In this document: one piece after another, positions 54,935 through 63,048 of the stretch | Layout: every line of letters begins with the position of its first letter | How positions within the stretch are numbered: the stretch's first letter is position 1 | From: Cellulophaga sp. F20128 | Lineage (GTDB): Bacteria > Bacteroidota > Bacteroidia > Flavobacteriales > Flavobacteriaceae | Assembly (NCBI RefSeq): GCF_023015805.1 | Contig: NZ_JALKBA010000001.1 | Coordinates: forward strand, 62,001-126,000 | Direction of reading: 5' to 3' | Length of the DNA: 64,000 nucleotides | Notes under the pieces: generated by a model | The model's database searches: none | What the model was told of the DNA's origin: nothing | Seen by the model: the letters and a program-made list of their open reading frames with translations, nothing else | Program-made: the position numbers and the translations under genes

Positions 54935-56800
54935 GTGATACGATATCTTTCAATTAGAGCTACAAAAATTTTCCTATTATCTACTTTTTCATTCTTTTTG
55001 TTTTTAAAAACAAATGGACAATCAGCATCAGACAAACCCAATATAGTATGGCTCGTTTCTGAAGATAATTCTACGCATTATTTACAATTATACCAGGAAG
55101 GAGGCGCTGAGTTACCACATATTGAAGCCCTGGCTAAAAAAGGCGTTGTTTTTAATAATGCCTTCTCTAATGCGCCCGTTTGTTCGGTGGCTAGAAGTAC
55201 TATTATTTCTGGATGCTACGCTCCCAGAATTGGTGCACAATACCACAGGAAAACTAAATTAGCCCCACTACCAACAGGTTTAAAAATGTTTCCGCATTAC
55301 CTAAGAACTGCAGGGTATTATACTACCAATAACGCCAAAGAAGATTATAACCTCATTAAATCGGATGATGTTTGGGATGATTCGTCAAGAAAAGCAAGCT
55401 ACAAGAATAGAACCGCCGGACAACCCTTCTTTCATGTTCAAAATTTTGGAGTAACACATGAGGGATCACTTCATTTTCCTGAAAGCCAAATCGTAGACCA
55501 ACCAGAACAGAACGTTTTTCCTTTTCATCCAAATACACCGACTTTTAGATTTACAAATTCCGTTTACCTAGAGAAACACAAGGCATTGGACGAACAAATA
55601 GGAGCATTTTTAAAGGAGCTTGAGAAAAATGGAGAACTGGATAATACCATTATTTTTTATTATGGTGATCACGGCGGTGTATTGCCTAGAAGTAAAGGTT
55701 ATTTATATGAAACCGGCCTACATGTACCCATGGTTGCTTACGCACCGGAAAAATGGAAGCATTTGCTTCCATTTAAAACAGGAACAAGAACAGATACGTT
55801 TGTTGAGTTTATAGATCTAGGCCCAACAGTTTTGCATTTGGCTGGCATACCTATTCCCGAGGAAATGGACGGCAGACCTTTCCTTGGAAAGGGAATTACA
55901 TTGGCCAATTTAGAGAATAAAAATACTGCCTTTGGTTATGCAGATCGGTTTGATGAAAAATACGATTTGGTCCGTTCGCTACGGAAATTAAAATACAAGT
56001 ACATCCGAAATTATCAACCATTTAATATTGATGGGTTGTTTAATTTTTACCGTTATAAAATGGCGGCTTACAAAGAGTGGGAAGATTTATTCAAAGCGGG
56101 GTCCCTAAACCAAATTCAACAACAATTTTTTAGGAAACGTGACGCCGAAGCATTATATGACCTTGAAAACGATCCGTATGAAACTCATAATTTAGCCAAT
56201 AAATCTGAGTACCAATACGTATTACAAGACCTTAGAGCAAGTCTAAAACAAAAGGTTATTGCCATGCCCGATCTAAGCTTTTATCCAGAATCCTATTTTT
56301 TAGAAGAAGGGCTTTCCAATCCGGTTCTATTTGGGCAAAACAACAAAGAAAACATTGCAGATTTGGTAGCTATTGCCGATTTAGAATATTTACCATTTTC
56401 TAAAGCTAAATCAAAAATTAACGAGGCTTTAAAATCTACTGATCCTTGGAAAAGGTATTGGGGACTTATAGTATGTACCTCATTTGGACAAAAAGCGCAA
56501 ACTTTTTACAGGAAAGCGCATAAAATAGCTGCTCTAGACAACAATGGTTTGGTACGGATGCGGGCTGCAGAATTTTTAGCATTAAGCGGTCAACATGTTC
56601 CAAAAGCACTGTTCATAGATATTCTTAAAAATGCCACCTCAGAAGCGGAAGCGAACTTAATGCTCAATTCCGTTGCCTTAATCAAAACAATGCTTCCTGA
56701 ATTTGAACTCAATATTCCAAAATCACTTTTTAACCAAGAGTGGGTTGCCAAAGAAGGAGACGTTCTACTTAGACGAATAAATTTTATAAATGAAAACTAA
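54935..56800 (+). CDS. Sulfatase-family protein with a non-canonical formylglycine motif
   Basis: A 621-residue secreted protein, GTG start, signal IFLLSTFSFFLFLKTNGQ. The sulfatase fold is clear: PNIVWLVSEDNS (metal site, though the second acidic residue of the usual D-D pair is E), the VVFNNAFSNAPVCSVARSTIISGCYAPR active site, IIFYYGDHGG, and the late domain. The formylglycine motif is C83-S-V-A-R instead of C-x-P/A-x-R. Residues about 480-600 form HEAT-like helices. It resembles the N-sulfoglucosamine sulfohydrolase-like branch. It is followed 15 bases later by a canonical sulfatase in the same operon. Confidence 0.85.
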   Translation: MIRYLSIRATKIFLLSTFSFFLFLKTNGQSASDKPNIVWLVSEDNSTHYLQLYQEGGAELPHIEALAKKGVVFNNAFSNAPVCSVARSTIISGCYAPRIGAQYHRKTKLAPLPTGLKMFPHYLRTAGYYTTNNAKEDYNLIKSDDVWDDSSRKASYKNRTAGQPFFHVQNFGVTHEGSLHFPESQIVDQPEQNVFPFHPNTPTFRFTNSVYLEKHKALDEQIGAFLKELEKNGELDNTIIFYYGDHGGVLPRSKGYLYETGLHVPMVAYAPEKWKHLLPFKTGTRTDTFVEFIDLGPTVLHLAGIPIPEEMDGRPFLGKGITLANLENKNTAFGYADRFDEKYDLVRSLRKLKYKYIRNYQPFNIDGLFNFYRYKMAAYKEWEDLFKAGSLNQIQQQFFRKRDAEALYDLENDPYETHNLANKSEYQYVLQDLRASLKQKVIAMPDLSFYPESYFLEEGLSNPVLFGQNNKENIADLVAIADLEYLPFSKAKSKINEALKSTDPWKRYWGLIVCTSFGQKAQTFYRKAHKIAALDNNGLVRMRAAEFLALSGQHVPKALFIDILKNATSEAEANLMLNSVALIKTMLPEFELNIPKSLFNQEWVAKEGDVLLRRINFINEN

Positions 56801-56815
56801 TTATTAATACCACTT

Positions 56816-58366
56816 ATGAAAAAAACAAGAAACATTCCCTTCGTATTTTTAGCGATTTTTACCCTACTTATATCAGGATGCAAGGAAAAGAATAAAGAAA
56901 ATACAGCCACAAGCTCTGCAGAAGAAACCAAAAAACCGAATATCATATTCATCTATGCCGATGATTTAGGTTATGGAGAATTGGGGGCTTATGGCGCCAC
57001 CGAGCTTAAAACTCCTAACATGGATATTTTAGCCAATGGCGGCGTAAAATTCACCAATGGCTATGCGTCATCAGCTACCTGTACCCCCAGTAGATTTGCC
57101 CTTTTAACAGGCATGTATCCTTGGCGAAATAGCAAAGCGCATATCCTTCCAGGAACAGCACCTTTAATAATAGATACCGCACAATTAACAGTTCCTAGTA
57201 TGCTCCAAAAACAAGGGTATTTCACGGGTATTGTTGGCAAATGGCATTTAGGCTTAGGGAACGGAAATGTAGATTGGAACCAAACTATTGCTCCAGGACC
57301 CAATGAAGTTGGTTTTGATTACAGCAATATTATGGCAGCTACCCAAGACCGTGTGCCTACTGTATACATTGAAAATGGCGCGGTAGTTGGTCTAGACCCG
57401 AACGACCCAATTGAAATAAGTTATAAGAAAAATTTTGAGGGAGAACCTACAGGCAAAGAGAATCCTGAACTTTTAAAAATGAAATGGCATCACGGCCATA
57501 ACAATAGTATTGTAAATGGCATACCTAGAATTGGATTTATGAAAGGTGGCGAAAAAGCCAAATGGGTAGATGAAGACATGGCTGATTACTTTTTAAAGGA
57601 AGCACAGCAATATGTATCTGAACATAAGAACAAACCTTTCTTCTTGTACTACGCATTACAGCAACCCCATGTACCAAGAACACCACACCCTCGTTTTGTA
57701 GGTGCATCGGGTATGGGACCAAGAGGAGACGTTATTGTTGAGGCAGATTGGTGTATTGGTGAATTGCTTAAAACATTGGAGAAAGAAGGAATATTAGAAA
57801 ATACCCTAATTGTATTTTCTAGTGATAATGGCCCTGTTCTAAATGACGGGTATTATGATGATGCTGTTGAAAAAATAGGAAACCACAAGCCCGCTGGAAA
57901 ACTGAGGGGTGGAAAATACAGTTTGTTTGAAGCAGGTGCAAGAGTTCCTTTTATCACCTATTGGAAAGGACAGATTCAACCTAAAACTTCAGACGCACTC
58001 GTTTCACAAATAGACCTACTAACTTCTATAGCTGCACTGGTTGGAAGTAAGGATCAAGGTCCAGACAGTCATAACCTTTTGGATGTTTTTATGGGTAAAA
58101 GTGATAACGGAAGAAAAGAACTCGTTATTGAAGCTACCTCAAGGACGGCATTCCGCAGCGGAGATTGGGCATATATTCCTCCACATAAAGGAAATGCTTT
58201 AATTAAATCTGTGAATATTGAAATAGGAAATGACATAGAACCGCAACTTTATAATTTAAAAGAAGACCTTGAACAACAACATAATTTAGCAACAGAAAAC
58301 CCTGAAAAATTGAAAGAACTTTCAGACGCTTTTGAAAAAATAAGAGGAATTAAAGAGGCTAAATAA
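56816..58366 (+). CDS. Sulfatase (arylsulfatase type) lipoprotein
   Basis: A 516-residue lipoprotein (LLISGC, cysteine 22). The active site is intact: C89-T-P-S-R-F-A-L-L-T-G, the full formylglycine signature, with PNIIFIYADDLGYG giving the metal-binding acidic pair. VGKWHLG and FSSDNGPV are also present. It removes sulfate esters, probably from algal polysaccharide. Formylglycine requires an FGE or anSME maturase, which is not in this window. It is the second gene of the sulfatase operon and converges on the phosphodiesterase gene. Confidence 0.93.
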   Translation: MKKTRNIPFVFLAIFTLLISGCKEKNKENTATSSAEETKKPNIIFIYADDLGYGELGAYGATELKTPNMDILANGGVKFTNGYASSATCTPSRFALLTGMYPWRNSKAHILPGTAPLIIDTAQLTVPSMLQKQGYFTGIVGKWHLGLGNGNVDWNQTIAPGPNEVGFDYSNIMAATQDRVPTVYIENGAVVGLDPNDPIEISYKKNFEGEPTGKENPELLKMKWHHGHNNSIVNGIPRIGFMKGGEKAKWVDEDMADYFLKEAQQYVSEHKNKPFFLYYALQQPHVPRTPHPRFVGASGMGPRGDVIVEADWCIGELLKTLEKEGILENTLIVFSSDNGPVLNDGYYDDAVEKIGNHKPAGKLRGGKYSLFEAGARVPFITYWKGQIQPKTSDALVSQIDLLTSIAALVGSKDQGPDSHNLLDVFMGKSDNGRKELVIEATSRTAFRSGDWAYIPPHKGNALIKSVNIEIGNDIEPQLYNLKEDLEQQHNLATENPEKLKELSDAFEKIRGIKEAK

Positions 58367-58379
58367 AAGCTAGTATACA

Positions 58380-58486
58380 AATTTCACAAACCACATGGTC
58401 TGATGCATTCTTAGACAGCTTAAAAAACTGTTGTTATTTATAAAAAATAAGATGTAAAACCACCCAATTTTGTGGTTTGTGAAATT
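58380..58486. repeat. 15-bp inverted repeat between convergent genes
   Basis: AATTTCACAAACCAC at 58380-58394 is an exact reverse complement of the bases at 58472-58486, with 77 bases between. The right arm can also pair with a nearby AAACCAC at 58457-58463 in a tight hairpin (loop CCAATTTT). The two pairings exclude each other. The place, between a plus-strand and a minus-strand gene, suggests transcription termination or mRNA 3'-end protection for both. Confidence 0.65.
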
Positions 58487-58526
58487 CTATACACCACCTA
58501 GTCTTGAATGGTACAGACTACATAGT

Positions 58527-59774
58527 TTATTCTTCCTTTTTACTAACCATCCAAGTAGTACTGCTGTTATGCTTACCTTCAACGACTATCTTATAAAAGT
58601 CTGATGGTAATTCGCTTACATTTATCTTTACTTTTTCACTGCCTAATTTGGATTTTGCCAGAAGCAAATAGTTGTCTTTTTCACCTTCAGCAAAAGTATT
58701 TGTTGTACTCACCCATATTTTTACCTTACCATTTTTATCCAAAGCTGTCCATGTTATATCTAAGGATGCTTTGTTGCGTACAGCCTTTGCATTGGTCACC
58801 GAAACTTTTCCAGTTATTGGTGTACCGTCTATTTCCCACAATTGGGCTTTAGTAGGCTTTATATTTAAGGACCGCAACATTGTTGGTAGTATATCTACAA
58901 TTGCCGGTTGGCTTTCTTTAAAATACTGATTCAAATTTACTGCATTGGTAACCATCCAAGTAAGTCGTTCTCTATCTGTTTGCCCGCCATGCCCTTGCCC
59001 GGTATCTCCATTTCTACCATGGTCGGTAGTAATGTAAATTTCCCAATCTTCATTGTGATTTTTCATTCTAAATTGCAAGGCACTCCACAACCTTCCAATT
59101 TGGTCATCCATCAATCTAATGGCACCATAAAACTGTTCACTATCCCCAAATTGGTGCCCCATATCATCTGTATATTCCAAATACACCCAGGATACATCTG
59201 GACTTTCGGCTTTAATATATCTAGTGGCTTCGTTGGTCACATGTTCATCAATCCTACGAATATAATCTCTATCGGTTCCGTGTGGAAAATTGATGGTATC
59301 GAGTTCAAAGCCATCAAAAGAATAATTCAATTGATGGCTTCCTGTTGCTAACATGCCCTCCCCTACCAACTTGGTCCTATTGTCTAGCCAAGTAGAAAAA
59401 ACAGCCGTTTTTAGTTTGGGTTTATACTTTTGCACATATCTAAAAATGGTCCAATACTTATAATTAGGATTTTTAATGCCATTCCCCCAGACATTATGCT
59501 TGTTCGCCCAGGTACCTGTTAACAAACTATTATACCCAACAGCAGAAATAGTAGGTGTTTGCGAAAACCCTCCTTTTTCTCCACCAACATAGGCTCTTGT
59601 ATAACCCCCGAATCTTGCAATTGTATCCAAATTAGGGGTTTCTATTTTCTCCAAAACATCTGCAGAAATTCCATCAACAATAACAAAGAGTATTTTTTTA
59701 TTTTTTTGTTGTGAAAAGACAAAACTGCTTACTAATAGTAAGGTGTAAACGAGTATTGAATTCTTTTTTATCAT
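58527..59774 (-). CDS. Secreted alkaline-phosphatase-superfamily phosphodiesterase
   Basis: A 415-residue protein with signal peptide MIKKNSILVYTLLLVSSFVFSQ. It has the type I phosphodiesterase/nucleotide pyrophosphatase layout: LFVIVDGISADVL (metal Asp), SQTPTISAVGYNSLLTGTW (the likely nucleophile threonine), YTDDMGHQFG, TTDHGR and GQGHGGQ supply the remaining Asp and His ligands. Residues about 320-415 are a fibronectin-like beta domain (VSVTNAKAVRNKASLDITWTA). It hydrolyses phosphodiester or phosphate ester bonds outside the cytoplasm; the substrate is unknown. It is 19 bases after the EEP gene, so one operon. Confidence 0.85.
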   Translation of the reverse strand: MIKKNSILVYTLLLVSSFVFSQQKNKKILFVIVDGISADVLEKIETPNLDTIARFGGYTRAYVGGEKGGFSQTPTISAVGYNSLLTGTWANKHNVWGNGIKNPNYKYWTIFRYVQKYKPKLKTAVFSTWLDNRTKLVGEGMLATGSHQLNYSFDGFELDTINFPHGTDRDYIRRIDEHVTNEATRYIKAESPDVSWVYLEYTDDMGHQFGDSEQFYGAIRLMDDQIGRLWSALQFRMKNHNEDWEIYITTDHGRNGDTGQGHGGQTDRERLTWMVTNAVNLNQYFKESQPAIVDILPTMLRSLNIKPTKAQLWEIDGTPITGKVSVTNAKAVRNKASLDITWTALDKNGKVKIWVSTTNTFAEGEKDNYLLLAKSKLGSEKVKINVSELPSDFYKIVVEGKHNSSTTWMVSKKEE

Positions 59775-59793
59775 CTGTTAAATCGTATAAAAA

Positions 59794-60711
59794 CTATTTA
59801 ATTTCAAAAGTTGTAATCACCATTCCGTGATCTGATGGATACATAATTTCCTTGCCGTTAATAATAAAGGGTTCGTTAAAAAATACTTTATAAGAAGTAG
59901 ATGCTACGGCCTTTATTTTAGGGCTCTTATAAAAGATATAATCGATTCTATGGGCATCGGGCTCCCCTTTAGAATGCCAAGTTATCCCAGGGTGTTTCAG
60001 GGGTTTTGGGTTTACAAACCTATAACTATCGGTTAAACCAATACCTTCTAACACCTTTGTGGTATACCACGGTACTACCAACCCATTGTGTATGTCTTTG
60101 GTACTTTCTCCCCAATCTAAGTGCGAAGGAGCATTCATATCTCCGCCAAAAATCATCGGAATAGAATCGGCTTCCGCTGCATAGGTTTTAATATAAGGCA
60201 ACACTTTCTGAATCATTTCATATTTGGCTCCTGTTTTTTCCCATGCTAAAAGCTCTTCCACTGACTTCCCCATTTTTTCTGGTTCTGCATGCCAAGGTGC
60301 ATAATGAAACCAATTTGAAAAAAATCGCATCTTTTGATCGTGAACCAGAATTTCTCTCCCTCCCAAGAAAAAAGGAAAGTCCGTATCTATCCGTTCCCCA
60401 AAAGGAAACCTTGAAATAATGGATAAGTTCACCCCTTTATCATCCAAAGCTGTGCCTTTTTGCGCTACCAAATGAAAATTATACCCCAGAGCGTCTGCGA
60501 TGTTCTTACCCGAGCCATAGGTTTCTACCATTAAAATAATATCTGGATTTAGTTCTTTTAGGATCTGAATGGCATTTTCCTGTCCGTTCTCAATATCGTT
60601 GGCTCCGTGAAAAATATTCCAAGCCAAAACTTTAAAGCTTTTGGTTTCCTTTTTTTCTGCACAGCTAGTAATAGTTGCAACAAGCAAAACTAAAAATAAT
60701 GTTCTTTTCAT
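59794..60711 (-). CDS. Secreted endonuclease/exonuclease/phosphatase-family lipoprotein
   Basis: A 305-residue lipoprotein (LLVATITSC). EEP-fold catalytic motifs appear in order: VLAWNIFHG (Asn), IILMVETYG (Glu), FGGDMNAPSHLDW (Asp-Asn), HRIDYIFYK, and the final SDHGMVITTF (Asp-His). Such proteins cleave nucleic acids, inositol phosphates or sphingomyelin. The secreted form beside a phosphodiesterase suggests phosphate-ester removal from glycans, lipids or extracellular DNA. First gene of the two-gene operon. The start is divergent from the DUF1801-CDGSH gene, 78 bases away. Confidence 0.88.
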   Translation of the reverse strand: MKRTLFLVLLVATITSCAEKKETKSFKVLAWNIFHGANDIENGQENAIQILKELNPDIILMVETYGSGKNIADALGYNFHLVAQKGTALDDKGVNLSIISRFPFGERIDTDFPFFLGGREILVHDQKMRFFSNWFHYAPWHAEPEKMGKSVEELLAWEKTGAKYEMIQKVLPYIKTYAAEADSIPMIFGGDMNAPSHLDWGESTKDIHNGLVVPWYTTKVLEGIGLTDSYRFVNPKPLKHPGITWHSKGEPDAHRIDYIFYKSPKIKAVASTSYKVFFNEPFIINGKEIMYPSDHGMVITTFEIK

Positions 60712-60789
60712 TTTTAAAAAGTTTCTGAAAAATTGGTCTGCTTTTCATAATTATTGTACATTATTTCCCTTAAAAAGGACCTAAGGCTT

Positions 60790-61425
60790 ATGAACCCTAA
60801 AGTTGATGAATATTTAAGTAAAGTCAAAATTTGGCCTAAAGAATTAACCCTCTTAAGAAGCATTATTCTAGACTGCGGCCTAACCGAAGAATTGAAATGG
60901 GGCCAACCCTGCTACACTTATAATAACAGCAATGTTGTGTTATTAGCAACCTTTAAAAATTATTGCGCCCTAAGTTTTATTAAAGGAGCCCTGTTAAAAG
61001 ACCCCAAAGAATTCCTTGAAAAACCGGGAGAACATACCCAATCGGCTCGACTCCTAAAATTCACCACATCAGGAGAAATAATTCGGTTAAAACCAATTAT
61101 AATAGCCTATATTCAAGAAGCCATAGCCATTGAAAAATCGGGTTTAAAAGTAGCTTTTAAAGACAATACAACGCTGCAACTTGTTGAAGAACTGCAAAGC
61201 AAATTAAAGCAAAATCCGACCCTAAAAATAGCTTTTAATAGCTTAACACCAGGAAGACAACGGGCCTACAATCTCTATTTTTTAGCGGCCAAACAATCCA
61301 AAACACGTGTGGCTCGGATAGAAAAATATGAATCACGAATCTTAGATGGGAAAGGCATACACGATTGCACTTGCGGACACTCTAAAAAAATGCCAAATTG
61401 TGATGGTTCGCATAAGTATCTTTAA
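60790..61425 (+). CDS. DUF1801/YdeI-family protein with C-terminal CDGSH iron-sulfur motif
   Basis: A 211-residue protein. Residues 1-120 are a DUF1801 domain (ELKWGQPCYTYNNSNVVLLATFKNYCALSFIKG). Residues 120-185 are the YdeI/OmpD-associated part (TPGRQRAYNLYFLAAKQSKTRVARIEKY). The last 20 residues contain CTCGHSKKMPNCDGSH, which fits CxCx2(S/T)x3PxCDGxH exactly, so a redox-active 2Fe-2S cluster is expected. ATG 60790 is chosen over an upstream TTG because it begins the domain, and an AAGGAC stretch lies about 10 bases before it. A second DUF1801 gene follows after 32 bases. Confidence 0.85.
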   Translation: MNPKVDEYLSKVKIWPKELTLLRSIILDCGLTEELKWGQPCYTYNNSNVVLLATFKNYCALSFIKGALLKDPKEFLEKPGEHTQSARLLKFTTSGEIIRLKPIIIAYIQEAIAIEKSGLKVAFKDNTTLQLVEELQSKLKQNPTLKIAFNSLTPGRQRAYNLYFLAAKQSKTRVARIEKYESRILDGKGIHDCTCGHSKKMPNCDGSHKYL

Positions 61426-61457
61426 CACCCACTGCCTACAAGCGTAGTTTACTAAAA

Positions 61458-61823
61458 ATGAAAGAAACAGATCTTTTCTATAACAGCAAAGAAGAACCAA
61501 ACAAAAGTTGTTTGCTAAGCTTACGTGCCATTATTCTACATCAGGATATGGCCATCACAGAAACAAAAAAATACGGAATGCCTTGTTTTTCATTCAAGAA
61601 AAAAATGTTTTGCTATTTGTGGGTCGATAAAAAAACAAAGGAACCCTATATTCTTTTTGTAGAAGGGCAACACCTTTCCCACCCAAAGCTAGAGGTTGGC
61701 ACGCGTGCCAGAATGAAAATATTCCGGATAAACCCAACCAAAGATCTTCCACAACAAACTATTGCATTGCTAGTGCATCAGGCCTTAGATCTATATCGCA
61801 ACGGAACAATACCCCTCAAATAA
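61458..61823 (+). CDS. DUF1801 domain protein
   Basis: A 121-residue single-domain protein: LRAIILHQDMAITETKKYGMPCFSFKKKMFCYLWVDKKTKEPYILFVEG is the DUF1801 pattern (a conserved aromatic-Gly-x-P segment before a strand pair). It lacks the YdeI tail and CDGSH motif of the preceding gene and is a paralog of its first domain. The function of the family is unclear; some members resist cationic peptides in other genera. It is likely co-transcribed with the previous gene (32 bases apart). Confidence 0.78.
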   Translation: MKETDLFYNSKEEPNKSCLLSLRAIILHQDMAITETKKYGMPCFSFKKKMFCYLWVDKKTKEPYILFVEGQHLSHPKLEVGTRARMKIFRINPTKDLPQQTIALLVHQALDLYRNGTIPLK

Positions 61824-61861
61824 AATTAAAACCACTAACTTTATCCTTTTAAAGTCATTCT

Positions 61862-62740
61862 ATGAAAAACCTAAAATTTCTAGCGATTACCCTACTGCTT
61901 TTTGTGATCGCTGAAAACGCTATTGCTCAAGTAGCCCTTTTACCAGACACCCTAGTATCTTACAAACAAATAGGCGACACCGATTTAAAACTTCATATTT
62001 TTTATCCAACCAAAACAATTGGTAAAAAACCAACAGCCGCTATCGTTTTTTTCTTTGGAGGTGGTTGGTCTGGTGGTCATCCCAGACAATTTTACCAACA
62101 AGCCAAATATTTAGCAAGTAGAGGCATCCTGGCCATTAGTGCCGAATATAGAATAAAAAGCATACATGGCACTTCGCCCTTTAAATGTGTTGAAGATGGT
62201 AAGTCTGCTATTCGTTGGGTACGAGCTCACGCCAAGGAACTAAATATAGACCCAAACAAAATTGTAGCCAGTGGTGGTTCTGCAGGCGGACATATTGCAG
62301 TCTGCACTGCGCTTATTACAAACAATGAAAGTACTGCCGAAGACTTAACCATAAGTTCTATACCCAATGCTGTTGTAGCTTATAATCCAGTTTTAGATAC
62401 CACAGACAAAGGGTATGGCAACGAAAAACTAAAAGGACGAGAGACCGAAATTTCGCCTACCCATCAAGTTAAAAAAAATAGCCCACCCATGTTAATATTT
62501 CACGGTACGGCAGACACCACGGTTCCCTTTGAGAATGCAGAACGTTTTACAAGCTTAATGAAAGCCAATGGAAATGACTGCAAATTGATTGCTTTTAAGG
62601 GCGAAGGGCATGGGTTTTTTAATGGGAGTTACTTTAGAAAGAATAGTAGTGATAAAAATTTCAACGCAACTATGTTTGACACCGATGTGTTTCTTAAAAA
62701 ATTGGGATATCTCAAAGGAAAACCTACTTTGTCTAAATAG
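61862..62740 (+). CDS. Secreted alpha/beta hydrolase (esterase, BD-FAE-like)
   Basis: A 292-residue protein with signal peptide MKNLKFLAITLLLFVIAENAIAQ. The alpha/beta hydrolase core is clear: oxyanion segment FFFGGGWSGG, nucleophile in VASGGSAGGHIAV (GxSxG), LIFHGTADTTVPFENAERF (acid), and the final GEGHGFF (His). Such secreted esterases often remove acetyl or feruloyl groups from glycans, which fits the neighbouring glycan genes, though this is inference. It starts 38 bases after the DUF1801 gene. Confidence 0.88.
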   Translation: MKNLKFLAITLLLFVIAENAIAQVALLPDTLVSYKQIGDTDLKLHIFYPTKTIGKKPTAAIVFFFGGGWSGGHPRQFYQQAKYLASRGILAISAEYRIKSIHGTSPFKCVEDGKSAIRWVRAHAKELNIDPNKIVASGGSAGGHIAVCTALITNNESTAEDLTISSIPNAVVAYNPVLDTTDKGYGNEKLKGRETEISPTHQVKKNSPPMLIFHGTADTTVPFENAERFTSLMKANGNDCKLIAFKGEGHGFFNGSYFRKNSSDKNFNATMFDTDVFLKKLGYLKGKPTLSK

Positions 62741-62776
62741 TAGGCTTTTGGAGTTTTAATTTTAAAAAAAAGACAT

Positions 62777-62810
62777 AAAAAAACCCTCCTGTAAAAGGAA
62801 GGTTTTTTTT
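62777..62810. terminator. Bidirectional terminator before tRNA-Leu
   Basis: An imperfect hairpin with A-run, CC-TCCT, loop, AGGA-GG, and eight T. It can end the esterase transcript on the plus strand and tRNA-Leu on the minus strand. Confidence 0.65.
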
Positions 62811-62811
62811 G

Positions 62812-62891
62812 TACTCGAGGTGGGAATCGAACCCACACTCCGAAGAACTGGATTTTGAATCCAGCGCGTCTACCAGTTCCGCCACTCGAGC
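62812..62891 (-). tRNA. tRNA-Leu (anticodon CAA)
   Basis: On the minus strand the acceptor GCTCGAG (5' end 62891) pairs with CTCGAGT at 62813-62819 (one G-U pair). The D-arm starts TGGCGGAA, the anticodon stem CTGGA/TCCAG encloses the loop TTCAAAA with anticodon CAA, then a variable arm and the T-arm GTGGGTTCGATTCCCAC. CCA is not encoded. It reads UUG. Confidence 0.94.
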
Positions 62892-62958
62892 ATTCCGTAA
62901 GGGTTTGCAAAAATAAAATAAATTTCTAGTTATTCGCAAAAAATAAGAACAAATATTC

Positions 62959-62989
62959 TTTAGCATGAATAAATAAATATTTAAATTTG
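62959..62989 (+). promoter_or_regulatory. Promoter of prs
   Basis: TAAATTTG at 62982-62989 matches the Bacteroidota -7 consensus. A weak TTTAG lies about 20 bases upstream. The 5' leader to the ATG at 63049 is about 50 bases. Confidence 0.65.
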
Positions 62990-63048
62990 CACCTCCTTAC
63001 AAAAAGGCTATTAAAATCCTGATAACGACCTAGATAGAAAACAACAAC

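Noticed and set aside
62629-62966. Two open frames across tRNA-Leu on the minus strand
   Set aside because: They are accidental frames through the tRNA and the hydrolase 3' end, with no coding signature.
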